The position numbers and the translations under genes were made by a program. A stretch of 64,000 nucleotides of DNA. It comes from Gordonia jinghuaiqii. GTDB lineage: Bacteria; Actinomycetota; Actinomycetes; Mycobacteriales; Mycobacteriaceae. This document shows, in pieces, positions 27,213 through 35,599 of this stretch. Location of the stretch: contig NZ_CP059491.1 of NCBI RefSeq assembly GCF_014041935.1, positions 4,402,001 through 4,466,000 on the forward strand, read 5' to 3'. A model generated the notes under the pieces. The model searched no databases, was not told where the DNA came from, and was given only the letters and a program-made list of their open reading frames with translations. Every line of letters starts with the position of its first letter. Positions within the stretch are counted from its first letter, which is position 1.

Positions 27213-28609
27213 CCGGTACTTATCACAACGCGCTGATCCTGCCGGTGACCGGCGAGGTGCCCTGGTTCTGGGGCTGGCTGTCGGTCGACGAGGACGGCCG
27301 GATCTCCGGCATGGGCGAGGGTGCACCGCCCGCCGACGCCCCGCTACCCCATCACGATCTCGACGGTTGTTTCCTCGCACCCGGTTTCGTGTCCGCGCAC
27401 AGCCACATCTACACCGGCGGCATGCGCGGCGTCGCCCCGAACAGCCCGCTCTACGAATGGGTCAGCCTCAACGGCCGGATGCTCCTCGGCGCCGAGATCG
27501 ACGACATCTACTGGATGACCTTGGCCGGCGGTCTCGACCATCTCGCGTCCGGGATCACCTCGGTGTACAACTTCACCCAGTCGCGCGTCATCTCCCAGTT
27601 CGACTACGAACAATCGGTCCTCAAGGCGGCCCGTGTCCATCCCGCCGAGTTCGTCACCGCGCAGGTCGACGGACTCGACGCATCGGGCATCCGGTTCGTC
27701 ACCAGTGTGCGGCTCGACGACGAACAACTCGACGAGACAGATGCCTTCGCCGGATTCGACGCGGTGATGGCGCACCTCGAGACCGTGCACCCGGACCGCA
27801 ATCTCGGTGGCTCGGTCTACGGTGCGGTGCAGTGGTCGTCGTCGCCGGCAACCGCCGAACGTGAACGCGCCCTGATGGACCGGTACGGGATCACCAACCA
27901 GGCGCATTTCGTGGAGACCGCCGAACAGATCGAGATCCAGCAGGCCAAGTTCGACTGGTACGACGCCGCAGGCGTGCTGGGCCCCGGGTTCGCCTTCGGG
28001 CATTTCGTCCACCCGACCGAGGAGATGGTGGCGCGGGTGCGCGAGACCGGGTCGGCGGTGGTGTGGCAACCGATGTCCAACGGCCGGTTGGGTTCGGGGA
28101 TCGCCGATGTGCCTCGCCTGCTGCGGGATTCGATCACCGTCGGCATGGGCGTCGACGACCAGTCCTGTACCGATGTCTCCGATCCGTTCGAGAACATGCG
28201 CACCGGCCTGTTCCTGCAGCGTGGCAAGCACAGCGATCCGGCTCTGCTCACACCCTCGGATGTGCTTGCGCTGCACACGATCGGATCGGCGTCGGCCATC
28301 GGGGTCGCCGATCGGGTGGGGTCCCTGGAAGTGGGCAAGTTCGCGGACCTGCTGGTGGTCGACCCACGCTCGCCGCATCTCGGCCCCATCTGGGATCCCG
28401 TGGCCACCTATGTGCTGGCGTGCGGTCTACGCAACCTGCGCACCGTCATCGTCGGCGGATCGCCGGTGTGGGACCGCGACCTCACCGATCCCGTCCGGGA
28501 GCGCGCCGACCACGAACTCACCGAACGGATGATCACCTCCGCCGCACAGTGCGGCATCCATCCCGCCGATCACACCCGGCGCAACGCCGACGCCCACCGA
28601 TCGGTGTAG
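27209..28609 (+). CDS. amidohydrolase (AtzA/guanine-deaminase-like subgroup), catalytically intact
   Basis: A 466-residue amidohydrolase and the last gene of the rightward operon. The metal and catalytic set is complete: FVSAHSHIYTGG (H-x-H), NQAHFVETAEQ (strand-5 His and Glu), FGHFVHPTEEM (strand-6 His) and GMGVDDQSCTDVSDPF (strand-8 Asp). The C-terminal LEVGKFADLLVVD closes the small beta-sandwich domain. Hydrolytic deamination or dehalogenation of a heterocycle is the expected chemistry. Its last 40 bases overlap, tail to tail, with the truncated FMN-reductase gene on the other strand. Confidence 0.88.
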   Translation: MTGTYHNALILPVTGEVPWFWGWLSVDEDGRISGMGEGAPPADAPLPHHDLDGCFLAPGFVSAHSHIYTGGMRGVAPNSPLYEWVSLNGRMLLGAEIDDIYWMTLAGGLDHLASGITSVYNFTQSRVISQFDYEQSVLKAARVHPAEFVTAQVDGLDASGIRFVTSVRLDDEQLDETDAFAGFDAVMAHLETVHPDRNLGGSVYGAVQWSSSPATAERERALMDRYGITNQAHFVETAEQIEIQQAKFDWYDAAGVLGPGFAFGHFVHPTEEMVARVRETGSAVVWQPMSNGRLGSGIADVPRLLRDSITVGMGVDDQSCTDVSDPFENMRTGLFLQRGKHSDPALLTPSDVLALHTIGSASAIGVADRVGSLEVGKFADLLVVDPRSPHLGPIWDPVATYVLACGLRNLRTVIVGGSPVWDRDLTDPVRERADHELTERMITSAAQCGIHPADHTRRNADAHRSV

Positions 28610-28902
28610 TCGGCGATGCGGGTGTCGGTGGTGTAGGTGGAATCGATCAGGTACAGGCCGGGCAGCGGGCACACGGCGCCGAGTTCGACGAGCACCGGCT
28701 TCAGCAACAGGTCCGGCGACCGGACGGTCTCCACTGCGGCGTCGATCTTCTCGTCACCCCACCCGAGCAGGCCCGGCCCGAGCTCGATCACGTCGACGAT
28801 GTGATCGGCTGCCGCACCGGTCAAGGACTCGACCAGCTTCGTCGCCGCGTCGAGAGTGCGTGAACCGGGTTTGGGATTCCCGGCGACAACGGTGGTGATC
28901 AT
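28570..28902 (-). pseudogene. NADPH-dependent FMN reductase with internal in-frame deletion
   Basis: The 110-residue product matches both ends of the flavodoxin-like FMN reductase family: the N-terminal phosphate loop VAGNPKPGSRT and ELGPGLLGWGD, and the C-terminal KPVLVELGAVCPLPGLYLI ending in the usual YTDRWA. About 70 residues that normally lie between (the S-P-x-Y-x-G flavin loop and central strands) are missing after PDLLL, so the flavin site is destroyed. Frame is preserved across the junction. It is the last gene of a coupled leftward operon (ATGA with the isochorismatase-family gene). Such reductases feed FMNH2 to two-component monooxygenases such as RutA. Confidence 0.7.
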
Positions 28903-29603
28903 GAACGTGTCCCTCCTGGGTTCGGTGGTCTCCGGCTCAGTGCTCCGAGGTACTCCTGGGTCCGCGCCAGGGACCAGACCTCGGCCATCTTCTGTTGGAT
29001 GTCGAACAGGTTGGCCTGGTGGATTGCCGGATCGCGATCTCCCACAGCCTCTTCGACGACGATCGGGACGAAGCCGTGCTGCATGGTGTCGAGCGCGGTC
29101 GCACGGATACACCCGCTGGTCGACAACCCCGCCAGGAACACCGTATCGATCCGGAGCGAGTTGAGGTACGAGTTCAGGCTCGTCCCGAAGAACGCGCTCG
29201 CATACTTCTTGGTGACCAGCAGTTCCTCGCCCCGGGGTTCGAGGCCCTCGATCAACTCACCGAACGGACTGCCCTCGCAGAAGGCGACCAACGCCCCGGA
29301 CTTGCGGAAGAAGACCCCCGCGTCGGCGCCATCGGCGCGCAACCGGACCTCGGTCACCACGACCGGGATTCCGGCCGCGCGGGCCGAGGCCAGCAGGATC
29401 CTCATCGCCTCGACGTTCTGCTCGACACCGGCGTACAGCGCGCAGTCCTCGTCGATGTACGCGCGCGCGGGATCGACGAGGACGAGAGCGGGACGCTCCC
29501 CGGGCTGCAGTTCCTGCCCGAAACCGGCCCGGGCGTAGTCGGCAGCCTGCTCGGCGCGGTCCGGCGCTCCCACCGTCTCCGGTGAACCGGCGGTGTCTGT
29601 CAT
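28899..29603 (-). CDS. isochorismatase-family cysteine hydrolase (N-carbamoylsarcosine amidase / RutB-like)
   Basis: A 234-residue cysteine hydrolase with an intact triad: Asp in ALVLVDPARAYID (about residue 44), Lys in LLVTKKYASAFFGT and Cys in LAGLSTSGCIRATALD (about residue 172). C-terminal blocks EEAVGDRDPAIHQANLFDI resemble N-carbamoylsarcosine amidohydrolase and maleamate amidase more than true isochorismatase. Linear ureido or amide products of ring opening are likely substrates. It starts in an ATGA overlap with the MFS remnant and ends overlapping the FMN-reductase remnant. It looks fully functional although both neighbours are damaged. Confidence 0.87.
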   Translation of the reverse strand: MTDTAGSPETVGAPDRAEQAADYARAGFGQELQPGERPALVLVDPARAYIDEDCALYAGVEQNVEAMRILLASARAAGIPVVVTEVRLRADGADAGVFFRKSGALVAFCEGSPFGELIEGLEPRGEELLVTKKYASAFFGTSLNSYLNSLRIDTVFLAGLSTSGCIRATALDTMQHGFVPIVVEEAVGDRDPAIHQANLFDIQQKMAEVWSLARTQEYLGALSRRPPNPGGTRS

Positions 29604-30135
29604 GCGGACTCCTTCATCGACTCGTGCCCGGCGGTCACCGGCACACCGGATTGTTCCGCGACGGGCATCGACCGGCGCGGAAATGCCAGGCAGACAGCGA
29701 TTCCCACCGCCGAGAGTATCGCGAGCACCATGCCCGCGATCTGCAGGTTGCCGACGAACCGGGCCAGTTCCGCGCCGTCGAACAGAGCCGGCGATCCGGC
29801 GTAGGACTGACCACACAGAGCGCGGTGGCCAGCGTGAACACCGTCAGGCCCGACAGATACAGCGGACGTCGGCCGATGATGTCGGCGAGCCGCCCGAACA
29901 CCAGGATCAGCGCGGTGGTGACCACCATGTAGCCCAACAGGATCCACGTCGACTGCGCGGGCGTCGCATCCAGCTCGCGACTGAGGGTCGGCAATGCCAC
30001 GGTCAGTCCGCTCATGGCGACGAACACCGCGATCACACCGACACTGGTGGCGGCGAAGACCCGCCACGGATGCGGATGCCGGTGTGGTGGTTGCGGGTGG
30101 TGTGGATGCCGCTGTGATGAATAGTGCTGTGTCAC
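29600..30135 (-). pseudogene. MFS transporter remnant (both ends kept, middle deleted, frameshifted)
   Basis: From GTG 30135 the frame encodes an MFS N-terminus: a His-rich leader, the first membrane helix, the motif-A loop GRLADIIGRRPLYL and the next helix up to about 29815. The frame then departs from homology. A different frame between about 29810 and 29600 encodes the last membrane segment of an MFS/EmrB-like protein (LQIAGMVLAILSAVGIAVCLAF) and its tail. Roughly 300 residues are absent between the two pieces. The start still overlaps the nitrilase stop and the old stop still overlaps the isochorismatase start, so operon architecture survived the deletion. Confidence 0.75.
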
Positions 30136-31082
30136 CGACAGATACCGGCGGTGAGGTCGGCGAACAACGAGACCACGTCCGCGCGGCGGTCACGCCGCAA
30201 CGGCAACGCCGCCCGTACCTGCGCGACGCGGTCGAGGTCGATGGTGACGCGCAGGGTCTCTCCCGAACGATGTGCGGGTGCCCGGGCCACGATCTCACCG
30301 TCGGGCGCGATGACGCACGACAGTCCGAAGTAGTCGACGGTCGCGCCGTTCAGCGTCTCCGGGCCCGCGCGGTTCGCGGCAATGACCCATGTCTGCGATT
30401 CCAGTGCGCGCGTCTGCAGTTCGGCCAGAAAGAGATCTTCGCGGGAGCCGAGGGAGGACACCACGGCCAGCATGACCTCGGCACCGAGCGCGCGTGCCAC
30501 CGCCCAGTACTCGGGGAATGTGCGGTCGTAGCAGATGACGCAACCGATGCGGATGCCGTGCAACTCCGCCGTCGCCGGTGACGGCCCGGGCGCGAAATGG
30601 TACTTCTCGTCGATGTCGACACCACTGACCTTGCTCGCCGGTAGCGACAGCTTGCGGTAGGCGGGCATGTGCCCGCCGCCGGGTGTCCGCCAGTCGACGA
30701 TCTCACCGGCGGAGTCGATCAGGACGACGGAGTTGTGTGTCGTCCCGTCGGCGGTCCGCTCGTAGGTGCCGAACGCGATGGCGCAGCGGCGTTCCCGTGC
30801 GAGCGCGCCCAGTCGTGCGGTCGCGTCACCGGGGATTGTCTGAGCCCACGACGTCCGGTCGGTGTCGTGACTGGTGCAGAAGTAGGGCGTGGTGATCAGT
30901 TCGGGCAGGACCACGAGGTCGGGCGCCGACCCTGCTCTCCCTCCCTCTGCCCCACCGCTTTCCGACCCGCCTCCGGTTGCGGCTGAGTCGACCGCTGCGA
31001 CAAGACGGGACAGGTTGTCCGCGATGTCCTCGGTGAGCTCTCCGATCTGAACGACGGCGACGTCGAGTGTCCGGGCTGTCAC
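30132..31082 (-). CDS. nitrilase-superfamily carbon-nitrogen hydrolase
   Basis: A 316-residue C-N hydrolase with the complete Glu-Lys-Cys triad: Glu in VVLPELITTPYF, Lys in YRKLSLPA and Cys in IGCVICYDRTFPEYW. The subgroup is near N-carbamoyl-D-amino-acid/beta-ureidopropionate amidases, which fits a pathway that opens heterocyclic rings to ureido acids. A low-complexity Gly/Ser/Glu stretch sits near residues 36-48. The GTG at 31082 overlaps the stop of the RutA-like remnant. The frame is open further upstream but that part is only the image of the remnant in another frame. Confidence 0.87.
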   Translation of the reverse strand: MTARTLDVAVVQIGELTEDIADNLSRLVAAVDSAATGGGSESGGAEGGRAGSAPDLVVLPELITTPYFCTSHDTDRTSWAQTIPGDATARLGALARERRCAIAFGTYERTADGTTHNSVVLIDSAGEIVDWRTPGGGHMPAYRKLSLPASKVSGVDIDEKYHFAPGPSPATAELHGIRIGCVICYDRTFPEYWAVARALGAEVMLAVVSSLGSREDLFLAELQTRALESQTWVIAANRAGPETLNGATVDYFGLSCVIAPDGEIVARAPAHRSGETLRVTIDLDRVAQVRAALPLRRDRRADVVSLFADLTAGICR

Positions 31083-31567
31083 GCTGCGGCCGAGGTGGCT
31101 CCGCGGCACTTCAGCAACGGCTGGATTCGGGTGCCGAAGTCCTCCACGCCGGTGACGAAGTCGTCGAAGGTGAGCATGATGCCCTTGACCCCTTCGAGTT
31201 CGGCCACCTGATCGAGCATCTTCGCAACCGTCTCGTAGGAGCCGACCAGGGTGCCCATGTTGAAGTTCACCGCCCCCTCGGGCAGCGAGATCGTCTTGGC
31301 GGTCGAACCGTCGTCGGCGCCGGCGTCGGCGGCGGACTCGTCGGCCATGTACCCGAGCGCGGCGAGGTCGGCGTTGTCGTGGTAGTCGTGCCACTTCGCC
31401 ATTGCGGCGTCGTCGGTCTCGTCGGCGATGATCATGAACAGTGCCATCGCGCCCACGTCACGCCCGGACTCCCTGACGGCCGCAACGAGGTTCGAGGTGG
31501 CGTCCTGCAGGGCCAGTGGGGTGTTGACGCCCGAACCGAGAATGAGCCGAGAACGGGGTCGGCGCGC
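31079..31567 (-). pseudogene. rutA: RutA-like pyrimidine monooxygenase, C-terminal remnant
   Basis: About 160 codons remain of a gene that is normally near 370. Homology begins around NTPLALQDATSNL and continues through FMIIADETDD, VNFNMGTLVGSYETVAKML and IMLTFDDFVTGVEDFG to IQPLLKCR, all characteristic of the C-terminal part of RutA-type bacterial-luciferase-like monooxygenases. The N-terminal flavin/substrate half is gone: the frame opens immediately after the TAG stop of the TspO-like gene (31568-31570). A GTG at 31456 could still start a 125-residue peptide. Its stop overlaps the nitrilase GTG. I rate it a decayed oxygenase of the heterocycle pathway. Confidence 0.72.
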
Positions 31568-32416
31568 CTAGGCCGTGGCGATCGGCCGATCGGGCCGAGT
31601 CCGGCTCCGGAGAAACGTGATCGTCACCGTGGTGACCACGAGCGCGACGATTGTTCCGACCGCCACGGCGACGACGGCGGGCGTTTCACCCTGCGCCGTC
31701 GCGAAGATCCCGAGGAACGCCCAGATCAGGGTCAGCGGGTATGCGATCAACACGGACCCGAACGCGGCGGTGACCGCCAGACCGAAGACCGCACACGCCA
31801 GCAGGATGGCCAGCTGCCAGCCGAGGGACTGCGGATCGGCGAGGTCGGCACCGATGGCTGCCGCCCAGTTCTGGAAGACCGCGGCAGTCGCCCAGGCGGC
31901 ATAGATGCCGACGAGGATGCGGGTGAGGTTGGTCAGCCAGGCGGGTGCCGAATCGTCGGCGGGCCCCGCGGCGATACGGGCGGCGTCGATCAGCACGACG
32001 GTCATGACCGTCAGCACGATCGGGGTGACCCACGTCCACTCCGCGGCGGACACCAGAATCCACACCGCGGCGCCCGCGAAGGCGATGCCGAGGTCGACCA
32101 GCAGCCGGCGCCCGTCGCCGGTGCCTCCGCTCTTCCACCCCAGCGTGCCCTTCCACACCACCGTGCCCTTCCACACCACCGCGAGCGCGAACACGATCGA
32201 CAGGAGATAGATGACGCTCCAGATCGAGAAGGTGTAACCCTCCGGGGTGATGAGGAGGTCGGTCGTCGACTCGTTGGGCGAGGCACCGACCCCGGAGAAC
32301 GGGACGACCGGTGCGACGACCTGCGCCACTGCGAGAGCCACGACGAGCCAGGCGATCGGTCGCGAGATGCCCACGGACGATGCCTGTGCCGGTGATGGTC
32401 GGGTGCGAGAGGTCAT
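31568..32416 (-). CDS. TspO/MBR-like tryptophan-rich membrane protein
   Basis: A roughly 282-residue integral membrane protein with about six to seven hydrophobic helices. The segment TPEGYTFSIWSVIYLLSIVF and the later AVFQNWAAAI resemble the tryptophan-rich sensory protein family, though it is longer than the classical 160-residue TspO. The start at ATG 32416 has GGAGG very close upstream; GTG 32434 is an alternative. An 18-bp duplication inserts a repeated V-W-K-G-T. It is followed directly by the RutA-like remnant, so the deletion that removed the rutA N-terminus ends at, or just after, this gene's stop codon. Confidence 0.7.
   Translation of the reverse strand: MTSRTRPSPAQASSVGISRPIAWLVVALAVAQVVAPVVPFSGVGASPNESTTDLLITPEGYTFSIWSVIYLLSIVFALAVVWKGTVVWKGTLGWKSGGTGDGRRLLVDLGIAFAGAAVWILVSAAEWTWVTPIVLTVMTVVLIDAARIAAGPADDSAPAWLTNLTRILVGIYAAWATAAVFQNWAAAIGADLADPQSLGWQLAILLACAVFGLAVTAAFGSVLIAYPLTLIWAFLGIFATAQGETPAVVAVAVGTIVALVVTTVTITFLRSRTRPDRPIATA
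32146..32181. repeat. 18-bp in-frame tandem duplication in TspO-like gene
   Basis: GTGCCCTTCCACACCACC occurs twice head to tail (32146-32163 and 32164-32181), encoding a repeated V-V-W-K-G-T loop between two membrane helices. Copy number could vary between strains. Confidence 0.75.
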
Positions 32417-32500
32417 GACCTCCAACGTAGGCACTGCCGCGGGCTTTTCGCAGCATCGACTCCTGACCTGCGCCGACCGTTGTTCTCAGATCGCGCGTTC

Positions 32501-33802
32501 TCAGATCGCCGAGCCGACCTCATGCCGGTCCGATACCGCTGTCGCCGGTGGGCTGGCCGTGCGTCCCCGACGCACCACCAGCCCGATCGCGATCACGGCC
32601 ACGATCGCATAGACCACGCCGATCGCAATGGCCCCGCCGACCGTCCCGGCGGCCTGTCCGGCGATACCGTCGAGCACCACCATCACGCCCGCACCGCTGT
32701 AGGCGAACGCGGAGAACAGTGCCGCCACACGGCCCTGCTCGAGCGCGGAGAGTCCGACGGTGATGTAGGCCAAGGCCACTCGGTAACCACCGGCCTGTCC
32801 GATGCCGCCGATGACCGTGCCCAACAGGATCACCTCGAGCCGGCCGAGCACCAGACCCACCACCGCGATCGACCAGCCGACGACCAGCAGGGCCCCGACG
32901 GTCGGCAGGGTCGTGACCATCCGCACGCCGACCCCGGCGAGGCTCGCGGACATCGACACCAGCAGACACGCGCCGCCCACGCACTGCGCGACGAGGAGCG
33001 AATCGCTCGCGCCGGTCGCCAGGATCGCGTTGGGCATCGCCCCCACCGCGAGCGCACCGATCGCCCACGCCAGCGCGCCGATGAGATAGGCGCCGGGATC
33101 ACGCTTGCGCGGGGTGGTGACCGCCACGTCGAGGTCACCGGTGAGCGCAGACGAGGGTGCCGGAGTCATGGCGTCGTCGACCGGCAGCGGATCACTCGCG
33201 GGCGCAGTGAGTTCGGGCCTGAGGAGATCAGGTGCCGCCCGCAGTCCCGCGAACAGGAACCCGAGACAGATCGTCATGGCCACGGCATGGATCGCGTACA
33301 CCGTGATCAGCTGCCAGGGCAGGAACACCGCGATCGCGATCGCGGCGACGAGCCCGGTGCCGGCACCGATGAGTGAGCCCGACGCGATGAACGACCGGCC
33401 GCGCTCGCCGCGCGCAGCGACCATGATCGCCGCGGCGGCCCCGGTACTCAGTGCCACCGAGGCGCCGGTGAGAAACCGCCCCGGGAAGAGGAGCCACTCC
33501 ACTGAGGCGCCCACGATCTGGAGGAGATCGCCGACGATCGCCGCGAGAAAGGCGATGGGCAGGACCTTTCGGCTGTGACGGATGAGGGGACCTCGGGCCG
33601 AGATCAGCAGGATGAGGATCAGTGCGGCGAAGTACGTGGCGAACAGCACCGACGCCGCCGCGGGCCCGAACCCGTGTGTGTCCATGTAGCCGGGCAGCAA
33701 CGGCGTCATCGCATTGGAGCCGCAGATCGCGAGGATGAACCCGACCCCGGATGCCCCGGAGAGCAAACGGATTCCGGGATCAGGACGCATGGGGGTTCGC
33801 AT
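32501..33802 (-). CDS. MFS transporter
   Basis: A 433-residue major facilitator with twelve predicted hydrophobic segments, split by a central cytosolic loop (about residues 205-240, rich in Pro, Ala and Asp). The first helix region contains GFILAICGSNAMTPLLPGY. No drug-specific motif is recognised; sugar or small-molecule export or uptake cannot be separated. It precedes the TspO-like gene on the same strand with an 84-bp gap, so co-transcription is possible. The start at 33802 has no strong ribosome-binding site; ATG 33790 is an alternative. Confidence 0.85.
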   Translation of the reverse strand: MRTPMRPDPGIRLLSGASGVGFILAICGSNAMTPLLPGYMDTHGFGPAAASVLFATYFAALILILLISARGPLIRHSRKVLPIAFLAAIVGDLLQIVGASVEWLLFPGRFLTGASVALSTGAAAAIMVAARGERGRSFIASGSLIGAGTGLVAAIAIAVFLPWQLITVYAIHAVAMTICLGFLFAGLRAAPDLLRPELTAPASDPLPVDDAMTPAPSSALTGDLDVAVTTPRKRDPGAYLIGALAWAIGALAVGAMPNAILATGASDSLLVAQCVGGACLLVSMSASLAGVGVRMVTTLPTVGALLVVGWSIAVVGLVLGRLEVILLGTVIGGIGQAGGYRVALAYITVGLSALEQGRVAALFSAFAYSGAGVMVVLDGIAGQAAGTVGGAIAIGVVYAIVAVIAIGLVVRRGRTASPPATAVSDRHEVGSAI

Positions 33803-33942
33803 ACGCCGTACTCAATCCGATGGCTGTAACCGGAGGGCAACCTGGTCGTGGCGGCCGTATTGCGCACCTCTGCAACCGGATGCCGGGTCGCTGACCTGCC
33901 GTGATGGTTCCGACGGCGCCGACCCCGCCGGTCGTGCGTGGC

Positions 33943-35073
33943 TCAGCCCACCGGGCGGAGCCCCGAATATTTCTCCGCCACCCGAGGCGGCGTCATCTCT
34001 CGCACGCTCGTGATCCCGGCGGTCGACGCTTCGGTGGTGGCGTCGGGATCGTCGATCTCCCAGTCGAGGAAATCGTGGAGATCGCCTGCCATCTCGACGA
34101 TGACGTCCCGGAGTTCGAGCGGCTCGAGCCAACGATCGGGAATCACACCGACGCCGTCGCGGGCACCGAGGAGATTGCCGGTGATCGCTCCGGTGGAGTC
34201 GGAGTCGCCGTCGTGATTGACCGCGATCACCACCCCGTCCTCGAAGTCCCGTGCGACGAGTGCGCAGTAGATCGAGATCGCCAGGGCTTCCTCACCCACC
34301 CACCCTTCGCCGAGTCGCGCGATGGCCTCTCGGTGCGAACAGTCCGACGCGGCGAGCGCTTCCGCCGACTCGATCGCGGCAAGGGTCTCCTCGTGGTCGG
34401 GCCGCACGCGCAGGACGGCCTTCGCCTCGGCCAGGGCCTCGTCGAGCGTCGCGCCGGTCACGAGGTCCCGGATCAGAACCGCGAGAACGCCTGCGCTGAG
34501 TGATCCGGACGGGTGCCCGTGGGTCAGCCCCGCGAGAGCGGCACCGAGATCGAAGGTGCCGGCCGGCGACCAGTCCGCGCGCGCCGCGAACAACCCGACC
34601 GGGGCGACACGCATTACCCCGCCGCACCCCTTGCTGTCGTTCGACGCGGGTTCGCCCGGCCGCATGGTCCTGCGTAGAGCGTCGAGGCACGTGTTGCCGG
34701 GGGCACGCCGGCTGTGCAGTTCCCGGTGGCTCATCAGCCAGCTCGATCGCTCGCTCATCGGGAGCACGCCGTGCCGCGGGTGCCCGCCCTGCGTGATGAA
34801 CCACCGCAGATATGCCCGCGCGGTCATGGCGGCGTAACAGGAGACGCCTCCCGCACAGTCACGAACCCATGCTCTGAGCAGGCCCTCCGCGGTGAACAGG
34901 GTCATCTGGGTGTCGTCGGTGATGGTGCCCAGCCCGCCGTACGCCTCCGCGTACGAGGTGATGCCCGGCTCCCCGAACCGCTCGACGATGCCATCGCGCG
35001 ACAAGAACTCGACCGACCCGCCGAGCGCGTCGCCCACCGCACCCCCGAGCAGACATCCCACATACTGATCCAT
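33943..35073 (-). CDS. ADP-ribosylglycohydrolase family protein
   Basis: A 376-residue protein of the DraG/ARH family. Its N-terminus CLLGGAVGDALGG with YGGLGTITDDTQMTLFTAEGL supplies the T-D-D-T metal motif, and the C-terminal NHDGDSDSTGAITGNLLGA supplies the D-x-D-S-T metal motif; both are needed for the dinuclear Mg/Mn site. It should remove ADP-ribose from proteins, nucleic acids or small molecules. The start at ATG 35073 has AGGGGG upstream. No ADP-ribosyltransferase or nitrogenase genes are nearby, so the target is unknown; the divergent small gene is the only close neighbour. Confidence 0.88.
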   Translation of the reverse strand: MDQYVGCLLGGAVGDALGGSVEFLSRDGIVERFGEPGITSYAEAYGGLGTITDDTQMTLFTAEGLLRAWVRDCAGGVSCYAAMTARAYLRWFITQGGHPRHGVLPMSERSSWLMSHRELHSRRAPGNTCLDALRRTMRPGEPASNDSKGCGGVMRVAPVGLFAARADWSPAGTFDLGAALAGLTHGHPSGSLSAGVLAVLIRDLVTGATLDEALAEAKAVLRVRPDHEETLAAIESAEALAASDCSHREAIARLGEGWVGEEALAISIYCALVARDFEDGVVIAVNHDGDSDSTGAITGNLLGARDGVGVIPDRWLEPLELRDVIVEMAGDLHDFLDWEIDDPDATTEASTAGITSVREMTPPRVAEKYSGLRPVG

Positions 35074-35198
35074 CGTCGGCCCCCTGCACTTCCCACGGCG
35101 TTCCACCCATGTTCACACGCGCGGCCGAGATTCGCCCGGTGGACGGCCCTGGTCGACGCGAGGTGACACCAGTCGAACATCCGTGCGAAAATGTCCGG

Positions 35199-35522
35199 GT
35201 GGGTATGCAGTGGATTGGCGGCGACAACGGCCAACCACACCGACCGGCGTTCGTGCGGGTCGGCCACAAGGCGGTGCTCATCGATCTGGGCGCCCTCTAC
35301 CCCAACGCACCCCACTTCACCGGCGAGTATCACCCCGACGGCCTGCAGATCAGGTCCGTGCACCTCGGCGTGCTCACCGAGTGGGGCCGGGACGAGTGGG
35401 GGGCCTGGTTCGGCAAGGTGACCTACACGATCACCGCCAAGGACCGGCAGGAGAAGGTCACGCACTGGGTGCCCTCGTGGGCGTTGCGGCCCGCCGGCGA
35501 TCCGCCGGTGTCCCGTTGCTGA
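35199..35522 (+). CDS. small conserved-looking protein of unknown function
   Basis: A roughly 107-residue soluble protein, rich in aromatic residues (WIGGDNG, EWGAWFGKVTYT, THWVPSWALRP), that I do not recognise. Codon usage matches its neighbours and it has no competing frame. GTG 35199 is chosen because GAAAAT ends six bases upstream, consistent with a leaderless start; ATG 35205 is possible. It is divergent from the ADP-ribosylglycohydrolase across about 125 bp, and an antitoxin/target relationship cannot be excluded or supported. Confidence 0.55.
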   Translation: MGMQWIGGDNGQPHRPAFVRVGHKAVLIDLGALYPNAPHFTGEYHPDGLQIRSVHLGVLTEWGRDEWGAWFGKVTYTITAKDRQEKVTHWVPSWALRPAGDPPVSRC

Positions 35523-35537
35523 GCCACCCCGGTCTGT

Positions 35538-35553
35538 CTCGGCGATCGCCGAG
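35538..35553. terminator. perfect palindrome between convergent genes, possible bidirectional terminator
   Basis: CTCGGCGATCGCCGAG is a self-complementary 16-mer located 16 bases after the small gene and 47 bases before the end of the convergent Mce-associated gene. Position suggests transcription termination, but the hairpin would have almost no loop. The rest of the 77-bp gap shows nothing notable. Confidence 0.35.
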
Positions 35554-35599
35554 GCGGCACCGGCGCGTTCCTCCGGCACAGCCGACGGGCGTCACGCGC

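Noticed and set aside
31067..32395. A 442-codon plus-strand frame over the nitrilase/TspO region
   Set aside because: Composition is Arg/Gly/Asp-rich with no domain; it is antisense to genes with clear motifs.
35538..35553. GCGATCGC-containing palindrome considered as a HIP1-like dispersed element
   Set aside because: HIP1 is a feature of cyanobacterial genomes; one palindrome in a GC-rich gap between convergent genes is more simply a chance dyad or terminator.
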